From Heterohyrax brucei (taxonomy: Eukaryota; Chordata; Mammalia; Hyracoidea; Procaviidae), in NCBI GenBank assembly GCA_028571685.1, contig CM053143.1, positions 138,480,829-138,544,828 on the forward strand: a stretch of 64,000 bases of DNA, written 5' to 3'. Below the pieces are notes generated by a model, which had not been told where the DNA came from, searched no databases, and worked only from the letters and a program-made list of their open reading frames with translations. Both the position numbers and the translations under genes were made by a program. Shown piece by piece: positions 1 to 12,092 of the stretch. Numbering within the stretch: position 1 is the stretch's first letter; the number at the start of each line of letters is the position of its first letter.

Positions 1-984
1 AATTTATGTCCACATAAGTCACTCATATCCCAGCTACTAATATCTCAATCCTATTCAGAAGCAGCTGTGATCCATTAAGTTGATGACAGGGTGGATTAAC
101 CAGTAAACACAGTGTGCACTGGCTTACTGAAAGCAAGGTATGTCTCAGGCTTAATTGTGCTTAAGTGTACTACAGATTAGTGCACAAGGAGGAATTGTGC
201 ACTACAGACTAGTAAGTAAGCATAATTAAGGCCATGTGTACCTTGTTTATTGGGTGCTGTATCCCTGCTTGTTGGGCTTCTGACCTTGAGGTCCCTCATT
301 CCTTCTGGCATTTGGGTAGCTATTTCTTTCTTTTCATCTCTTGGTGGATCAAATACTTTTAATTCATCATATCTATGTGTTTGAGTGGTAAAAGCTTGTC
401 ACTGTCATTTGTCGTACCATATTGACCTACAGTAGTCTTATTGCATAAAAACATTATAACTGTTTTTGAGGAGAATTTGAATGTAAGTGGTAACTAGAGT
501 TCTTTTGAAATTACACATTTTTTACTCTGGGATGACCAGAATGGAGAGTAGCTGTGACACATTCTAGATGAAGTGTACCCAAGTCAACTGCCAAATGTCT
601 TGATGGTTGCCTAGTGGTACAAATAAAGCCATTATTGGCCAACTCTGTTAGCACTAACTCAGGACTTTCAATAGACATGAGAATGCATGGACTGAGATGG
701 GAAACTTTTCTGTACACATGATCAGAAGCAGTGAATCCAAATGCCTCTGGACCAAGAGAAAATTTTAGCAAGACATCGTTTCTCTTTTACAAGTATTGAG
801 GAGTTAAAGAGGAAGTTATTATCCTTAGTGAAAAGTCACTTGATAGATTACAGAACACAACCTTAGATATCATATCAGAGCTTACAGGAAAGCTATATAC
901 ATCAGAAGACAAATGTTAAATACTTTTTCTGGAAAAGGTATCTTAAATTCCTTCCTATAGTCATTTATTTGTTAAAATAATTAT
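1..984. other. Unrecognised non-coding sequence
   Basis: I see no repeat family, RNA gene or credible coding frame here. The longest open frame (511-771, minus) has no recognisable domain. It is probably unique or very old repeat-derived DNA. Confidence 0.4.
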
Positions 985-1104
985 GAGTCCCTGTGAATAA
1001 ATGTGAGTCCACCAGGCATTCCTTGAGTACTCTGGGGGTCAGTTCTACCCTGGCCCCTAGGGTCGCATGAGTTGGATCTGACTCGACGGCACTTGGCTGG
1101 CATG
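985..1104 (+). repeat. Afrotherian tRNA-type SINE, 3' fragment
   Basis: It contains the body motifs ccaccaggcattcctt and cagttctac, then a 3' core close to gggtcgcatgagttggat followed by gactcgacggcac. This core recurs throughout the window. The tRNA-like head is missing, and the fragment abuts an RTE 3' end that shares a similar tail. Confidence 0.6.
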
Positions 1105-1592
1105 GGTAAAGATGTCACCTTGAAGACTAAAATGTGCCTGACCCAAGCCATGGTATTTTCAATCACATCATATGCATGTGAAAGCTGGACAGTGAACAAA
1201 GAAGACAGAAGAAGAATTGATGCCTTTGAATTGTGATGCTGGAGAATAATGTTGATTATACCATGGGCCACCAAAAGAACAAACAGATCTGTTCCGGAAG
1301 AATTACAACCAGAGTGCTCTTTGGAAGTAAAGATATCAAGACTGCATCTTACATACTTTAGACATGTTGTCAGGAGGGATTGGTCCCTGGAGAAGGACAT
1401 CATGCTTGGTAGAGTGGAGGGTCAGTGAAAATGAGGAAGACTCTCAATGAGGTGGATTGACACAGTGGCTGCAACAATAGGCTTAAGCATAAAAATAATT
1501 GTGAACATGGCACAAGACCAGGCAGTGTTTCATTCTGTTGTTCACAGGGTTGGAACTGACTCGATGTCACCTAACCACAACAGCAACATGAA
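1105..1592 (+). mobile_element. RTE-type LINE, 3'-terminal fragment
   Basis: The fragment encodes the C-terminal part of the RTE reverse transcriptase ORF, with several stops, then the short 3' tail ending in a CAA-rich run. It shares gatgtcaccttgaagacta, gaaagctggaca and ctggagaaggacatcatg with the copies at 34 kb, 44 kb and 46 kb. It is 5' truncated and cannot make protein. Confidence 0.8.
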
Positions 1593-1617
1593 TAAATGGG
1601 AGTTACTGGGTAGAATA

Positions 1618-1802
1618 AATGCCTAATACGTTCAGCTGCTAATTGAAAGGTTGGAGTTTTGGTCCATTCAGCAGTGCCTTAGAAGAAAGGATGGCAATCT
1701 GCTACCAAAAGGTCAACCATTGAACACCCCATGGAATGCAGTTCTACTCTGATACAGATGGTGTAACCAGCAGTTAGAATTGACGTGATGGCAACTGGTA
1801 AC
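1618..1802 (+). repeat. Afrotherian SINE, second subtype
   Basis: It carries the subtype body (cagcagtgccttagaagaaa, aaggtcaaccattgaa, cagttctactctgat) and an eroded 3' core (cagttagaattgac, then ggcaactggt). Substitution level suggests an old copy. Confidence 0.65.
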
Positions 1803-2449
1803 TATCATGAATAAATGAAGATGAAGGGTATTGCTTTCAAAGGCTCTTTAAAAAGAAAAAGAAGGAAAAGGAGAAGACAGAGTGGAGTTACCATCCCAAA
1901 CAGTTTTTTTGTAAAGACAATCCTGCAAGTCAGATGTGCAAAAAATTAAAAAATTTCAAGATAGCATGTAGCAATGACAAGCACTCATGCTTACTGTTTG
2001 TGGGATTTACCAGGGAAGGAAAATGAAATCTCTAACCCATCTATTCTAATCCATGCAGAAAAATTCATAAAGGTGAACATTTACAGCAAAGCCCAAAAAA
2101 TATTTTAAACATCGCTTGAACATAGCATGAATGAAGACCACAGATATAACGCTGAGCAAAAGATGTAAGTGGCCAAGAAATACCTATGGTTAGAATTCAT
2201 ACAATTGAAGTTCATTTACATAAAGTTTAAAAACAGGTATATATTTACATTGTTTGGGACAAATGCATGTTAAAATTATCACTAAGAATAGCAATTACCT
2301 CTACTGAGGGAGCAGGGGATACAACTGGATTTGGTTATGTAGGAGCTTATGGGGCTCTGGCTATGTTCTCCTTCAATGGGAAATTGTTCTCATAAGTCAA
2401 TTGCTCCTGGAATTTGGATATATGAGGGTATTAACTTTATGACTCTGCT
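1803..2449. other. Unrecognised non-coding sequence
   Basis: The stretch is A/T-rich with a short purine-rich run near 1845-1885. I recognise no coding frame, tRNA or transposon signature. Confidence 0.4.
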
Positions 2450-3132
2450 GGTTCATACAATACTGGTGACAAAGCTTCCAGTATCACAGCAACACTCAAA
2501 CCACCACAGTATTACAAACTGACAGATGAGGGTTTCGGGAGAGCTTCCATACTAAATCAGACTAGGAAGGACCCGGTAGTCTGCTGAAGATACTGGCCAG
2601 TGAAGACCTTATGAGTAGCCACAAAACAGTGTCTGGTACAGTGCCAGATGAGGCCCTTACGTTGAAATGCACTCAAAATATGACAGGGGAAGAGCTGCCT
2701 ACTTAAAGTAGAGTCCACCTTAATGACATGGATGAGTCACTTACTGAGGTGGTACAACTCAAAGTGAAAAGACATGCCTGCAAACATCCAGGAATCCATG
2801 ATGAACTCACAAAACAAACAAGTCTGTTTTGTAAGAAATATAGCCAGTGTGTTCCTTGGAAGTGAGGATGATGAGACTCGGTCTCGTGTACTTTGGACAT
2901 GTTATCAGGAGCGACCAGTCCCTGGAGAAGGACATCATGCCTGGTAAACCAGAGCATTATCAAAAAAGAAGATTCTTGATGAGATGGATTGATACAGTGG
3001 CTGCAACGATGGACTCAAGCATAACAAGGATTGTGAGGATGGCTCAAGATCAGGCAGTGTTTTGTGCTGTTGTGTTCTGACTCAGTCACCATGAGTCAGA
3101 ACCCACTCAATGACATCTAACAACAACAACAA
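2450..3132 (+). mobile_element. RTE-type LINE, internally deleted copy
   Basis: The left part (about 2450-2800) resembles the 5' leader and first codons of the RTE element (compare tgacataactcaaaatgaaa at 14322). At about 2800-2845 it jumps directly to the 3'-terminal domain (ctggagaaggacatcatg at 2922) and ends in a CAA-repeat tail at 3120-3135. Nearly all of the endonuclease and reverse transcriptase is missing, so the copy is non-autonomous. The deletion is inferred by comparison with the longer copy at 42.1-44.8 kb. Confidence 0.65.
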
Positions 3133-3162
3133 CAACGTTAACTCTGGAATTATGATTTAAAC

Positions 3163-3660
3163 TACTGTCTTAGCCATTTAGTGCTGCTGTAACAAAAGGC
3201 CACAGGTGGACAGCTCTAAGAAAGAGAAATTTATTCTCTCACAGTTTAGGAGAGTGGAAGTCTGAATTCAGGGTGTCAGCAACAGGGGAAGGCCTTCTCT
3301 TTTGGTCAGCTCCGAGGGAAAGTCTTTGTCATCAATGCTTCCTAAATGACAAGCTTCTCAGTTCAGGGACCCCAGGTCCAAAAGACATCTTCTTTTCCTA
3401 GGTCTTCTTCCTTTGTGGTATGAGGTCCCCATGTCTCTCTCTGTTCGCTTCTCTCTTTTATACCTCTAAAGAGATTGGTTTAAGACACAGTCTAATCTTG
3501 TACATCTTATCAGTGTAACTGCTGCTAATTCAGCTCATCAACATCATGGAAACAGTATTTACAACCCATAGGAAAATCTTATCAGTTGACAAAATGGTAG
3601 CCAATCACAGGAAACTGGAAAACGTGGAGACACAATTCAATTCATGACAAGTGTACATAT
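3163..3660 (-). repeat. MaLR-like solo LTR, antisense
   Basis: It starts with cttagccatttagtgctgct and continues through aaatttattctctcacagtt, whose complement carries the AATAAA-type poly(A) region and the terminal gctgctgtaaca-like end. The same unit recurs antisense at 58468 and 61240 and sense at 6640 and 9583. The exact family name is not certain. Confidence 0.6.
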
Positions 3661-4599
3661 AGATCTTATGTACTTTTCTGGATTATAATAAATCTTATAT
3701 TAAAAAGAAAATACACTGGAATTTCATTCATTTATTTTCATATCTTTTGACATGATATGTGTTTCTAGGAATGGAACCCTAATTTGTATTACTCAATCTG
3801 TAAATCTTGGGAGTCTGCTTTACAACACATGACATTTTGACTGTGTTCTAGAATCATTTGTCCTGATCTAGGCCTATGTATTAGTAGGTATTCATATCTA
3901 AACAAAGTTCTGGCTGAATAGGCAGATTTTCACGATGGAGAAGAGAGACACTGAAGGAGAGTGGCAAGTCTCAATAAAGACAAATTTTAGGTACTTTCTG
4001 ATTCTAACCAGATGAGCTTCTTCCTTGGGGTTTTACCTCATTTACCTTCCTTGGGGTGCTATTCTTGTGCCATTGTCTAGAGGTGGCCGTTGATCAGGAC
4101 AGAAATGTTCATACACATCCAGTGCCCATGTAAAGCTGCACTGGGGAGAGGAGCACAGCTGTAAGACGTCCATTCAAGACATGCCAGAAACACCAAAGCA
4201 GTTCAGTTGTGAAAACAGATATCCAAAAAATTGTATTTGGTTCAGAATAATTAAACTGTGACAACTGTTTCTGCCGGAGGTAGGAAGAGCTGCCTGGGTT
4301 GGATGGGCTCGTATTTACTAGAGGGTGAGGAAGGGAGAGGCCAAAGGGCAGGGAGGATGTGCTTCCTTCCTCCTTTGAATTGTTTGGGCAGCTATACACA
4401 CACACACTGAGACCTACAGGAGATGCCTGCCAAGAGTTAGACTCTCCAAAAATGCACATGGGAAAAAGCAATCTAACTAGATAATGACCTTTCTATACTT
4501 GTTTATGTGCACAGAGCATTTGTAACTTACCTTATCCTAAGTGTTGTGGTTTAGAGCTTTTCTTTTAGGAAACAAGCTAATGTGAATGCTCTAGGTTTT
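3661..4599. other. Unrecognised non-coding sequence
   Basis: The longest frame (4109-4471, minus, 120 codons) contains no recognisable domain. No RNA gene or transposon was recognised. Confidence 0.4.
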
Positions 4600-4735
4600 A
4601 ATTCCTATTAGCAGTATGTCATTGGGTACATTATTTGTCTTAGCTATACACTGGTTTTCTCATTTTATTCTTATTTCTCAGGTTTTTCTGAGGATTGGTA
4701 ACAAGGTAAGATGTTTAATATAGTTCCCTGTGTTA
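4600..4735 (+). repeat. MIR-type SINE, diverged fragment
   Basis: It resembles the MIR 3' half in sense orientation: a diverged cttagctatacactggtttt, then ctcattttattctt and gaggattg. Divergence fits the age of this pan-mammalian family. Confidence 0.45.
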
Positions 4736-4954
4736 TAGTTTTTGCTCAACTAATGATAGTAGCAGTAGTAACTATTGCTTTAATTGATTTCTTACTTGGG
4801 AGACTTACTCAACCAGTTAGAAAGAAGAATTAAAGTTCTATCCTTGCTAGGGTATTGTTTCCACCTATCCAGAGTAGAGAGGGAATTTGAAATGTATGGT
4901 TCATTTATTTTGACATTTATCCCAAGATACCCAATCAGAGGGCTCATCTTTTGT

Positions 4955-5090
4955 TAATGAATTTATTTGACAAACATTTTATGGGATTTTACTTTGTGCT
5001 AGGTTCTAAACTAAGCACTGGGAATAAAATGATGAGAAAGTCAGACATGTCTCTGCTCTCATGGAGTTTATAGTACAGGGGGTTTTGTAT
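4955..5090 (+). repeat. LINE-2 3' fragment
   Basis: It contains the LINE-2 3'-end series acaaacattttatggg, tgtgctaggttctaaac, gcactgggaataaaatgatg and ctctcatggagtttatagt, in the expected order and spacing. Confidence 0.65.
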
Positions 5091-5449
5091 TCCTTTTAGC
5101 TCTGCATAGGAAACATCCTTTTGATTGTATTGGAATAACAAAATCCTTTGAGATGTCCATTTATAGACTTTATTCTCTCAATAGTCTCTCAGCCCAAATG
5201 TTTTTGGAAGCAAATACTTTCTACATTTGGGGCTATCTAGCTCAATCCTGAACAGGCCACCAGCCATGGACACGCTATGGCAAATTAAGGCAAGGAAATC
5301 TCTTACAACTTCAGGAACCTGAACATTTCCTACGTATTCTAGAAGGATTTGAAAACACTTAATATAGATATCCTGTAAAATTCCACTGTACTAGGATCTT
5401 TGTTTACTCAGTTTTTATAGAAGCATTTTCTTCTATCTCTAAAGCAAGC

Positions 5450-6480
5450 ATCACTGGAAAGGAAAAAGAACAACTTCCAAACATTCATCCCCAGCCTGAC
5501 TTCTCCCTTGTTTCTAACGAATGTTTTTTTCTTTTGAAAAATTTCACGTATATACCCACCACCTAGGGTCTGCAATTAACAGTTAGCTATATTTGCTTTA
5601 GGATATATCTTTCCATCTATTTTTTCTCTATTGGTGCCCTCACCCATTGTTTTTTATTGAATTGCTTAATAAGTAGAAAACATCACTATGCTTCCTTATT
5701 AGTTTGCATATTGGTACCTAGAGTTTAATATTTATTTGCAAGTTTTTCTTTCAGTGCAGAAATTACACATAGAAAATGCACAAGTCTTAATTATATATTT
5801 GTTGATTTAGATGATTCGTGTAACTCAAACTCATGTTGTGAATTGAATAGTGTCTCCCAGAATATATACTGGAATTGCTCGCCACTACCAGTAGATTTGA
5901 TCCTGTTTGAAAATTAGATGAATCTGGTCATATAAGTGTAAGGTGGATCCTAAACCTAATCACCAGAATAGATACGGAGACCCACACATGGGAGGAGACA
6001 GACACTATATTAGGACTATATCATCTAAAATCCCAAGAACACTAAGAACTACTGAAAAGGAAGTAATTAACATAGCCAAGACCCTGATTTGGGCTTACAG
6101 CCTCAAGAACTGTCAGGGGGGAAAAAAATCCGTTCCTTAAAGCCACTCACTTATGATGTCTGTCTTATGGTACATCAACTAAAATGCCCTCTTTAGAATA
6201 TATGACAGTATCAACAACTCCAGAAAGTTACTTTATACATCTTCCCAGTCAGTCTCTGCCAACCCTTATTCTGGAAAGCAACCACAGTTCTGATTTTGTT
6301 CTACTAGAGATTAGTTTCCCCTGTTCTAGAATTTTATATAAATAGTAATCATATAGTGTATACACCTTGTATGAGACAATTTCATTTAGCCTAGTGGTTT
6401 AAGATTTGTCCATACTATCATATCAGTAGTTTATTTCTTTTCATTGTTGTATAGTATTCCATTTCACAAACACCTTAATT
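5450..6480 (-). mobile_element. LINE-1 fragment, antisense, interrupted
   Basis: Segments at 5480-5680 and 6230-6480 resemble mammalian LINE-1 3' sequence read antisense (for example gttgtatagtattccattt at 6445). They are separated by an LTR-like insertion at about 5830-6165. No ORF survives. Confidence 0.5.
5830..6165 (+). repeat. MaLR-like LTR inserted in LINE-1
   Basis: It begins with gttgtgaattgaatagtgtc, a form seen at the start of other LTR-like units here (9583, 31262), and ends near a diverged gcctcaagaactgt. Boundaries are approximate. Confidence 0.45.
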
Positions 6481-6639
6481 TTATGCAATTAACACACACC
6501 TTCTATGTTTGTTTACCAACCATTCCCTCTCCCACACGCCACACAAGTCACTCTCACAGGCCTTACTATGTCAATCCTCTTCCACATATGAAGTCTAACA
6601 ATGAAGTTCGCTAACTCATCCTAGAAAAAGCGCTACACA
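6481..6639. other. Short unrecognised spacer
   Basis: It is rich in C/A with no coding or structural signal. It lies between the LINE-1 fragment and the next LTR-like unit. Confidence 0.35.
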
Positions 6640-7172
6640 CCTCATTGCTGAATATCAGTATGATCACATTTGAAGTCCTCTGTTTTGTGATTGCAATTTT
6701 TTCATATGTTGCAAATCCTAATCTCTGGCTGTGGTTAACAAGGCAAGACACGATTATGTTAAAGTAGATTAGGGTGGGACCATAACACCCTTACTAAAAT
6801 CACATCCTGGATCCAATGTAAAGAGAGTTTCCCTCAAGAGTGGCTTGTGACACCTTTTATCTCTATAAGGAACATAAAGGAAGGGGAAGCAAGCATAGGG
6901 TTGGACCTCATGCCACCTGGAAAGCAATATCAGCAGTAGACTGTATTCTTTGGACCTGAGGTTTTGAGCTGAGATGCTCCCAGACCAAGGTAAGATTGAT
7001 GTATCACAAGGACCTTTCTTCGGAATTGACAGAGAGAGAAAGCCTACCCCTGGAGCTGACACCTTCAATTGGGACTTTAGCCTACTGGACTGTGAGAGAA
7101 TAAACTTTACTTTGTTAAAGCTAACCACTTGTATTATTTCTGTCATAGCAGCACAAGTTGACTAAGACTGTT
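6640..7172 (+). repeat. MaLR-like LTR, sense, nearly complete
   Basis: It contains aatcctaatctctggctgtg, gaggcaaga-like and gattatgttaaag motifs, then gacagagagagaaagcct, gactgtgagagaataaac (poly(A) signal region) and a 3' end close to catagcagcacaagttgact. This is the sense counterpart of the antisense units at 3163, 58468 and 61240. Confidence 0.65.
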
Positions 7173-7249
7173 TAACAGTTAACATACATGATTTAACACA
7201 TGTAAGATATTGCCAGGCTGCTTTCCATTTTATATTCCTTCTACAACTG

Positions 7250-7412
7250 CATGGAAAACCTGATGGCATAATATTTAAGTGCTATAGCTGCTAACAGAAA
7301 GGTCGGCAGTTCAGATCCACCAGGTACTCTTTGGAAAGTTTATGGACCAGTTCTACTCTGTTCTACAGCATTGCTAAGAGTAGGAATTGACATGATGGCA
7401 GTGGGTTTTGGG
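7250..7412 (+). repeat. Afrotherian SINE
   Basis: It contains taagtgctatagctgctaac, ggtcggcagttcagatccac and caggtactctttgga, then cagttctactctgttc and a diverged 3' core (taggaattgacatgatgg). It is close to full length. Confidence 0.75.
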
Positions 7413-7424
7413 TATAAATGCACG

Positions 7425-7640
7425 ACAGCTGTAGTTGCTTTATGTTGGAGGTTGGCAAAGTTTTCCTGTAAAGGACTAGATAGTAAATATTTCAAGATTC
7501 GTGAGACATATGGTGTCTGCCACAACTGCTCAACTGGCTTTGTAGTGTGAAAACACCCATAGATGACATGTAAAAAAATTAACATGATGGTGTTCCAATA
7601 AAACTTTCTGTAAAAATATGGGTAGCAGACTGTTGGTCAC
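7425..7640 (-). repeat. hAT-type DNA transposon remnant
   Basis: It carries the series ttggcaaagttttcctgtaa, agtaaatatttcaagattcg and ttccaataaaactttctgta. The 57465-57690 copy holds the opposite orientation (gcaaataaaattttattgg). This pattern is typical of an old non-autonomous hAT family; the exact family is not named. Confidence 0.55.
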
Positions 7641-8165
7641 TGTCACAGGCTGGGTGCTCTAGAGAAGCAAGACCAGTAAACTCTTCAGGGAGAAAGAGAG
7701 AGATTTATATCAAGGAAATGGTTCATACAGTTTTTAGAGGCTATACTGTCCCAAGTCCTTAGGGGAAAGAAAGAGATTTTTTTCTCTCCAGATTCTTGTA
7801 GCAAAGGGACTGGAGAACCCAAGATTGGCAGGCTAGAGAGCAGGGCTTTTATAGGAAGTGAAAATGGAGAAACCTCAAGATTGGGGTGAAAGAAAACAGA
7901 CAGGCTGCTAGCTCGGGGATCTGGAACAAGCAAAAGCCTCAGCAAAGGGAGCAGAAAGGACTAGGTGGTGGAGGGTGAAGAGATGAAGGCTGAAGAGACA
8001 ATGAGCCACCACAGAGCCTGCTCTGACCAGTGTCATTCAGCAGATCCCGTCATAGCCATGATCACGTATCAGATCTCAACAGGGAAGTGATCACAGAATC
8101 ACTGGCTGCCAAAACACTGAGAATCATGGCCCAGCCAAGTTGAGGCACAATCTTAACATTGGCTG
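7641..8165 (-). repeat. LTR-like repeat, antisense (tgatggttaa family)
   Basis: It starts with ctctagagaagcaagaccag and gagagatttatatcaagg, and ends with ctgagaatcatggcccagcc. The complement of this end is the sense start seen at 29749 and 55783, so the three are one family. No coding frame is supported. Confidence 0.6.
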
Positions 8166-8284
8166 TCCCCTATGGTATGTAGCTTGCCAACGACGACTAC
8201 ATAGCCTCACAAACATTTGGTGTTGTAAGTATATTTAAATTAAAACAAGAAACAAACCACAAAAAAAAAAAAAACCTTTTGTAC

Positions 8285-8663
8285 TTTAGGAGAGAGTTTA
8301 CAGTACAAATTAGTTCTTATTCAAAAATTTATGTACAAATTGTTTTGTGACACAGGTTGCAATCCTTGCATTGTATCTGCATTCTCTCCCCTTCTCGTTT
8401 CCATGCTGGCTTCCTTGTGTCAATTCCTCCAGTTTTCCTGTCCCTTCCAGCCTTCTTGTCTTTGCTTTTGGGTAGGTTTTGCCTGTTTGGTCTTTTATAC
8501 TTGACTGAATGAAGAAGCATGTTCCTCGGGTGTATTACTGTTTGTTTGAGAGGCTTGTCTAAACTTTGGCTAAAATATGGACTTTGGGAGTTGTTTCAGT
8601 TCTGAAACAGGGTATCTGGTGCCCATAATCTTAGAAGTTTGTCCAGTCTTTGTCAGTCTGGTC

Positions 8664-8717
<54 letters not shown>

Positions 8718-9582
8718 ATTTGAATTTTAGTCTACATTTTTTTCCTACTCTGTCTAGAATTCTATAGTGATCTGTGTCAGAGAAGTTAGCAGTGGTAGCT
8801 GGGCACCATCTATTTCTTTCTGCCCCAGGTTGTGGAAACTGTGGTTCATGCAGTTGATTAGTCCTTGGAGTAATATTTTTTTCATGTCTTTTGTTTTCTT
8901 CATTCTTCTTTGCACCAGATGGGATGGACTAGCTTTTAAGACCCCAGATGCTACTTACCAAAGTAGGATGTAGAACATATTTTTTATGAACTATATATTA
9001 TGCCTGTTGACATCGATGTACTCTGAGACAGTGGTTCCCAACCCTCAAGGTATTTGAATGTGTCTAAGGAGCTTCTGTGACTTTACTTTGGTCAAGTTGT
9101 GCTGATTAACACTATATGGTGTGTTGTCTTTTCTCCTTCACCAACACTAACACTAGGCTCTTATCTAGTTAGTGATTTCTGCTCCCCAACTCTTCCTTTT
9201 CTTGTAACCATAAGGGTTTTTTTTTCTGTGTGTAAGCAATTTCATAATAGTTGTCTCATACAACATTTGCCCTTTTATGATTGGTGTTATTTCACTCAGC
9301 AAAATGCCCTCCAGATTCATTCATGTTGTAAGGTGTTTTTGTGGATTCATCATTGTTCTTTATTGTTGCGTAGTATTCCTTTGTCTTTATGTACCATAAT
9401 TGTTTTATACATTAATCTCTTGATGGGCACTCTTTTGCTATTGTGAATAATGCTGCAGTGAACATGGGTGTGTATATATCTATTTGTGTGACAGATCTTA
9501 TTTCTCTAGGATATATTCCTGGTAGTGGGATTGCTGGATCATATAGTCTTTTGATTTCTAGCTTTTTAAGGAAGCGCCTGCT
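8285..9582 (-). mobile_element. LINE-1 3' region, antisense
   Basis: This is antisense LINE-1 3' sequence of the elephant type, including agcttttaagaccccagatg, ctcagcaaaatgccctccag, cattgttctttattgttgcg and gctgcagtgaacatgggtgt. It holds the TG microsatellite at 8665. It is interrupted at 9583 by an LTR-like unit, and the LINE-1 resumes near 10046. Confidence 0.7.
8665..8714 (+). repeat. (TG)25 microsatellite
   Basis: Fifty bases of uninterrupted TG repeats, ended by a C at 8715. It lies inside LINE-1 3' sequence. An uninterrupted run of this length is usually polymorphic. Confidence 0.95.
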
Positions 9583-10045
9583 GTGGATTGAATTGTGTGC
9601 CCTCCAAAACGTGTGTAGAACTTTGGCTAGACCATGATTCCTGGTATTATGCAGTGTTTCTGTATTTTGTAAATCCTTCTTCTATGACGGTAATAAGGGA
9701 GGTTGGGCAGTTATTGTGTTAGTGAAGTAGGACTCAAACTGTAAGAGCGTATTATGCCTTGAGGCAATTTCCTGGGATATAAAAGAAAGAAGCTAGAAGA
9801 AAGATTTGGGGAACCTCATACCACCAAGAAACAGTACTGGGAGCAGAGTACCCTTTGGGAAAGACCTGTGGTTCCCTGTGCCTAGGAAACTCCTAGTCCA
9901 GAGAAAGAATTCTCCTGCAGCTGATACTGTAAAATTTGGACTTTTAGCCTGCTTTTCTGTGACAAAGTAAATTTCTCACTGTTGAAGACATCCACTTGTG
10001 GTATTTCTGTTATAAGAGCAGTGGATGAGTCAGACAGCACTATAT
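9583..10045 (+). repeat. MaLR-like LTR inserted in LINE-1
   Basis: It starts with gtggattgaattgtgtgccc and contains ggctagaccatgattcc and gaacctcataccaccaag. It ends at gtatttctgttataagagca just before LINE-1 resumes. The LINE-1 reads as interrupted: it is broken after tagctttttaaggaagcgcc on the left. Confidence 0.65.
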
Positions 10046-10235
10046 TGTTTACCATAGAGAATGTGCCATTTTACACTCCGCCCAGAGGTATATCAGAGTT
10101 CCAGTTTCCAGGCTACCTCTCTAATGTGTTATTTTCTGTGATGATGATGACGATGATGATTTTGATGTAGTGCCAGTAATGTCAGAGTGAGATGGTATCT
10201 CATAGCAGTTTTGATTTGCATTTTCCAGCAGCAGG
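10046..10235 (-). mobile_element. LINE-1 ORF2 region, antisense, with ATG microsatellite
   Basis: Diagnostic text is gagatggtatctcatagcag followed by ttttgatttgcattttcc at 10188-10228. A short (GAT)n microsatellite lies at about 10138-10162. This is the continuation of the LINE-1 at 8285-9582. Confidence 0.6.
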
Positions 10236-11640
10236 GGAGGTGAGGTGGCCTGTTGGTGGGTTTCTAGCAGCAGTGGTATAGTGAGGGCAGGCAGGAAGAG
10301 GAAGGTGCCATACAGGCTAGGAGGAGAGATAAAAAACAAGAAGAAAGGGAAAAAAAGGTAAACCAAAAATGGCAAAATAGAGGCACGGTAGGGGTCAGCA
10401 AGTCTGGGGTTAGGTGGACCCAAGGGCCAGTGGAAGGAAGAGGAGATAAGCTATGGGGTCTAGGTTGGGGAGAAAAAGAAAAGAAAAGGAATGTGTAGCT
10501 GAAGCTGATAGGTGTGGGCAGGGCAGACCAGCGTGGAGCCCACTGATGCCTGTGAAAAGGGAAGCAGCGTGGTGTGGGAGGTGGGGGAGCACGCAGAGGT
10601 AGAGCACGGGGTTAAGTGAGAGAGAAAGAAGAATGAGAAAAAAGATAAGGAAAAATAAGAATAGTAAAAAGCAGGCAAGCAAGAAAAGACAAAAGAAAGA
10701 CAAAAAAATTAAAAAAGGAAAACTACTGGCAGTGTGAATGGAGCCATCCTATAGGGTGAGGTGGGCTCAGCATGATGGTGGGCTGGTGACTCTCCAGCTG
10801 TGAGGGCGTGGTGAGCGTGCAGTGGCAAGCGGAGGAGGTGGTGTACGGAGCGGGAAGGAGGAAGGAAGGGGAGAAGGAGACAAATAGGGAAAACAAGAAA
10901 CAAAATGATGGTAGCACGGTGGGACCCAGCAGGTGGGGTCAGGGAAGACCCAGGGAATAGTGGGAAGACAGGGTGTGACATACAGGATAGAGAAGACAGA
11001 AAAGTCAGAACAGAAAAGGAAAAAAGGGGAAGAGGCACATTAGGAGCAGTCTTGGAGACTCAAGGTGTCGGTGGGCCAGTGGTTTCCTGCCTAGGGCAAT
11101 GAGACGAAGCACTGTGGGAATGGAGGATGGTGTTAGCTGGGGCTAGCTGGGAGGAAGAAAAAGGGGGGACAAAACCACATGATAGGAGGCGTAGAGTGGG
11201 CCAGGGGTGGGGAGCCTATACTGTGGGCCCCAGCAGTGGGGGCTACCAGGCTGGTGCGGTCTTGCAGCTACTCACTGGAAGGGTGAGGGGTGAGAAAGTG
11301 GGTTTCTCTGTTTACTGGGTGCTCTGTCCCCTGTTGAAAGCTCCATGGAGTGTCTTTCTTGTATTCCCTGTCCAAGGTTATTGGTGGCTGTTTTCCAAGG
11401 TGGTGACACCGTGCCATGTTAGTCAGGAGGGCACTTCCACTCCACATCTGTGCTAGTTTTCTGCTTTCTGTTTCTTCTTCCATTTCGTGTTTGATCTAGT
11501 TCTTTGTCATTTGTTGCTTGCAGTTCCAGGACTAATGTTTCCATCTGTTTTACTTAGTTTTTCAGGTTTTTGCTGTACAGGAATAGCATGAGGCAAATGT
11601 GTAGAGTGCCATGCTGGCCCTGCTCGGACCTTTTTTAGTT
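10236..11640 (-). mobile_element. Purine-rich insertion resembling LINE-1 5' UTR
   Basis: About 1.4 kb interrupts an antisense LINE-1 that is recognisable on both sides. The first kilobase is strongly purine-rich on the plus strand and made of loosely repeated blocks (for example gcaggcaggaagaggaagg). The last part (about 11450-11600: ttcttccatttcg, gttccaggactaatgttt, ttttgctgtacaggaa) matches in order the end of the purine-rich block at 56590-56710. The repeat-like composition creates long serine/leucine-rich frames on the minus strand that are not genes. Assignment to a LINE-1 5' UTR is inference. Confidence 0.5.
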
Positions 11641-12092
11641 TTGTAGAAATTCCTTATGTTTTGCATGCAGGTGAGCTGAAAATGTTTTCACCCCATGATA
11701 AGCATAAATTTTTGCTATGATAAACACAAGCTTTTGTTGATGAAATACAGTTTATCCTATCACTATATTTAATGATTTTAGGTGCTGTCTAAAAAATCAT
11801 TACCTACTCTAAAACCATAAGACTGTTTTCTGCTATCTTTAGAATCTCTATAGGTTTTACTCATTGAGGTATATCACACATCTAAAATTAGTTTTGTATG
11901 TGTTGTGAGTAGGTGAGGCAATAGATGTTTTTTTCACCCCACGCAGTTATGCAGTCTTTCCAACACCATTTGTTGAAAAATCTTTCCTTTCCCCATTGAA
12001 TTATATTGATACTTTCATGTTAAAAATCAACTGATCATGCACATATAGATCTATTTCTCCATTCTTTTTATCTATTAATCTATTTGTTTATC

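Noticed and set aside
10121-11038. Long minus-strand frames rich in Ser, Leu, Phe and Pro
   Set aside because: They lie on the pyrimidine-rich complement of a purine-rich repeat block; composition alone keeps them open, several overlap in different frames, and no domain is visible.
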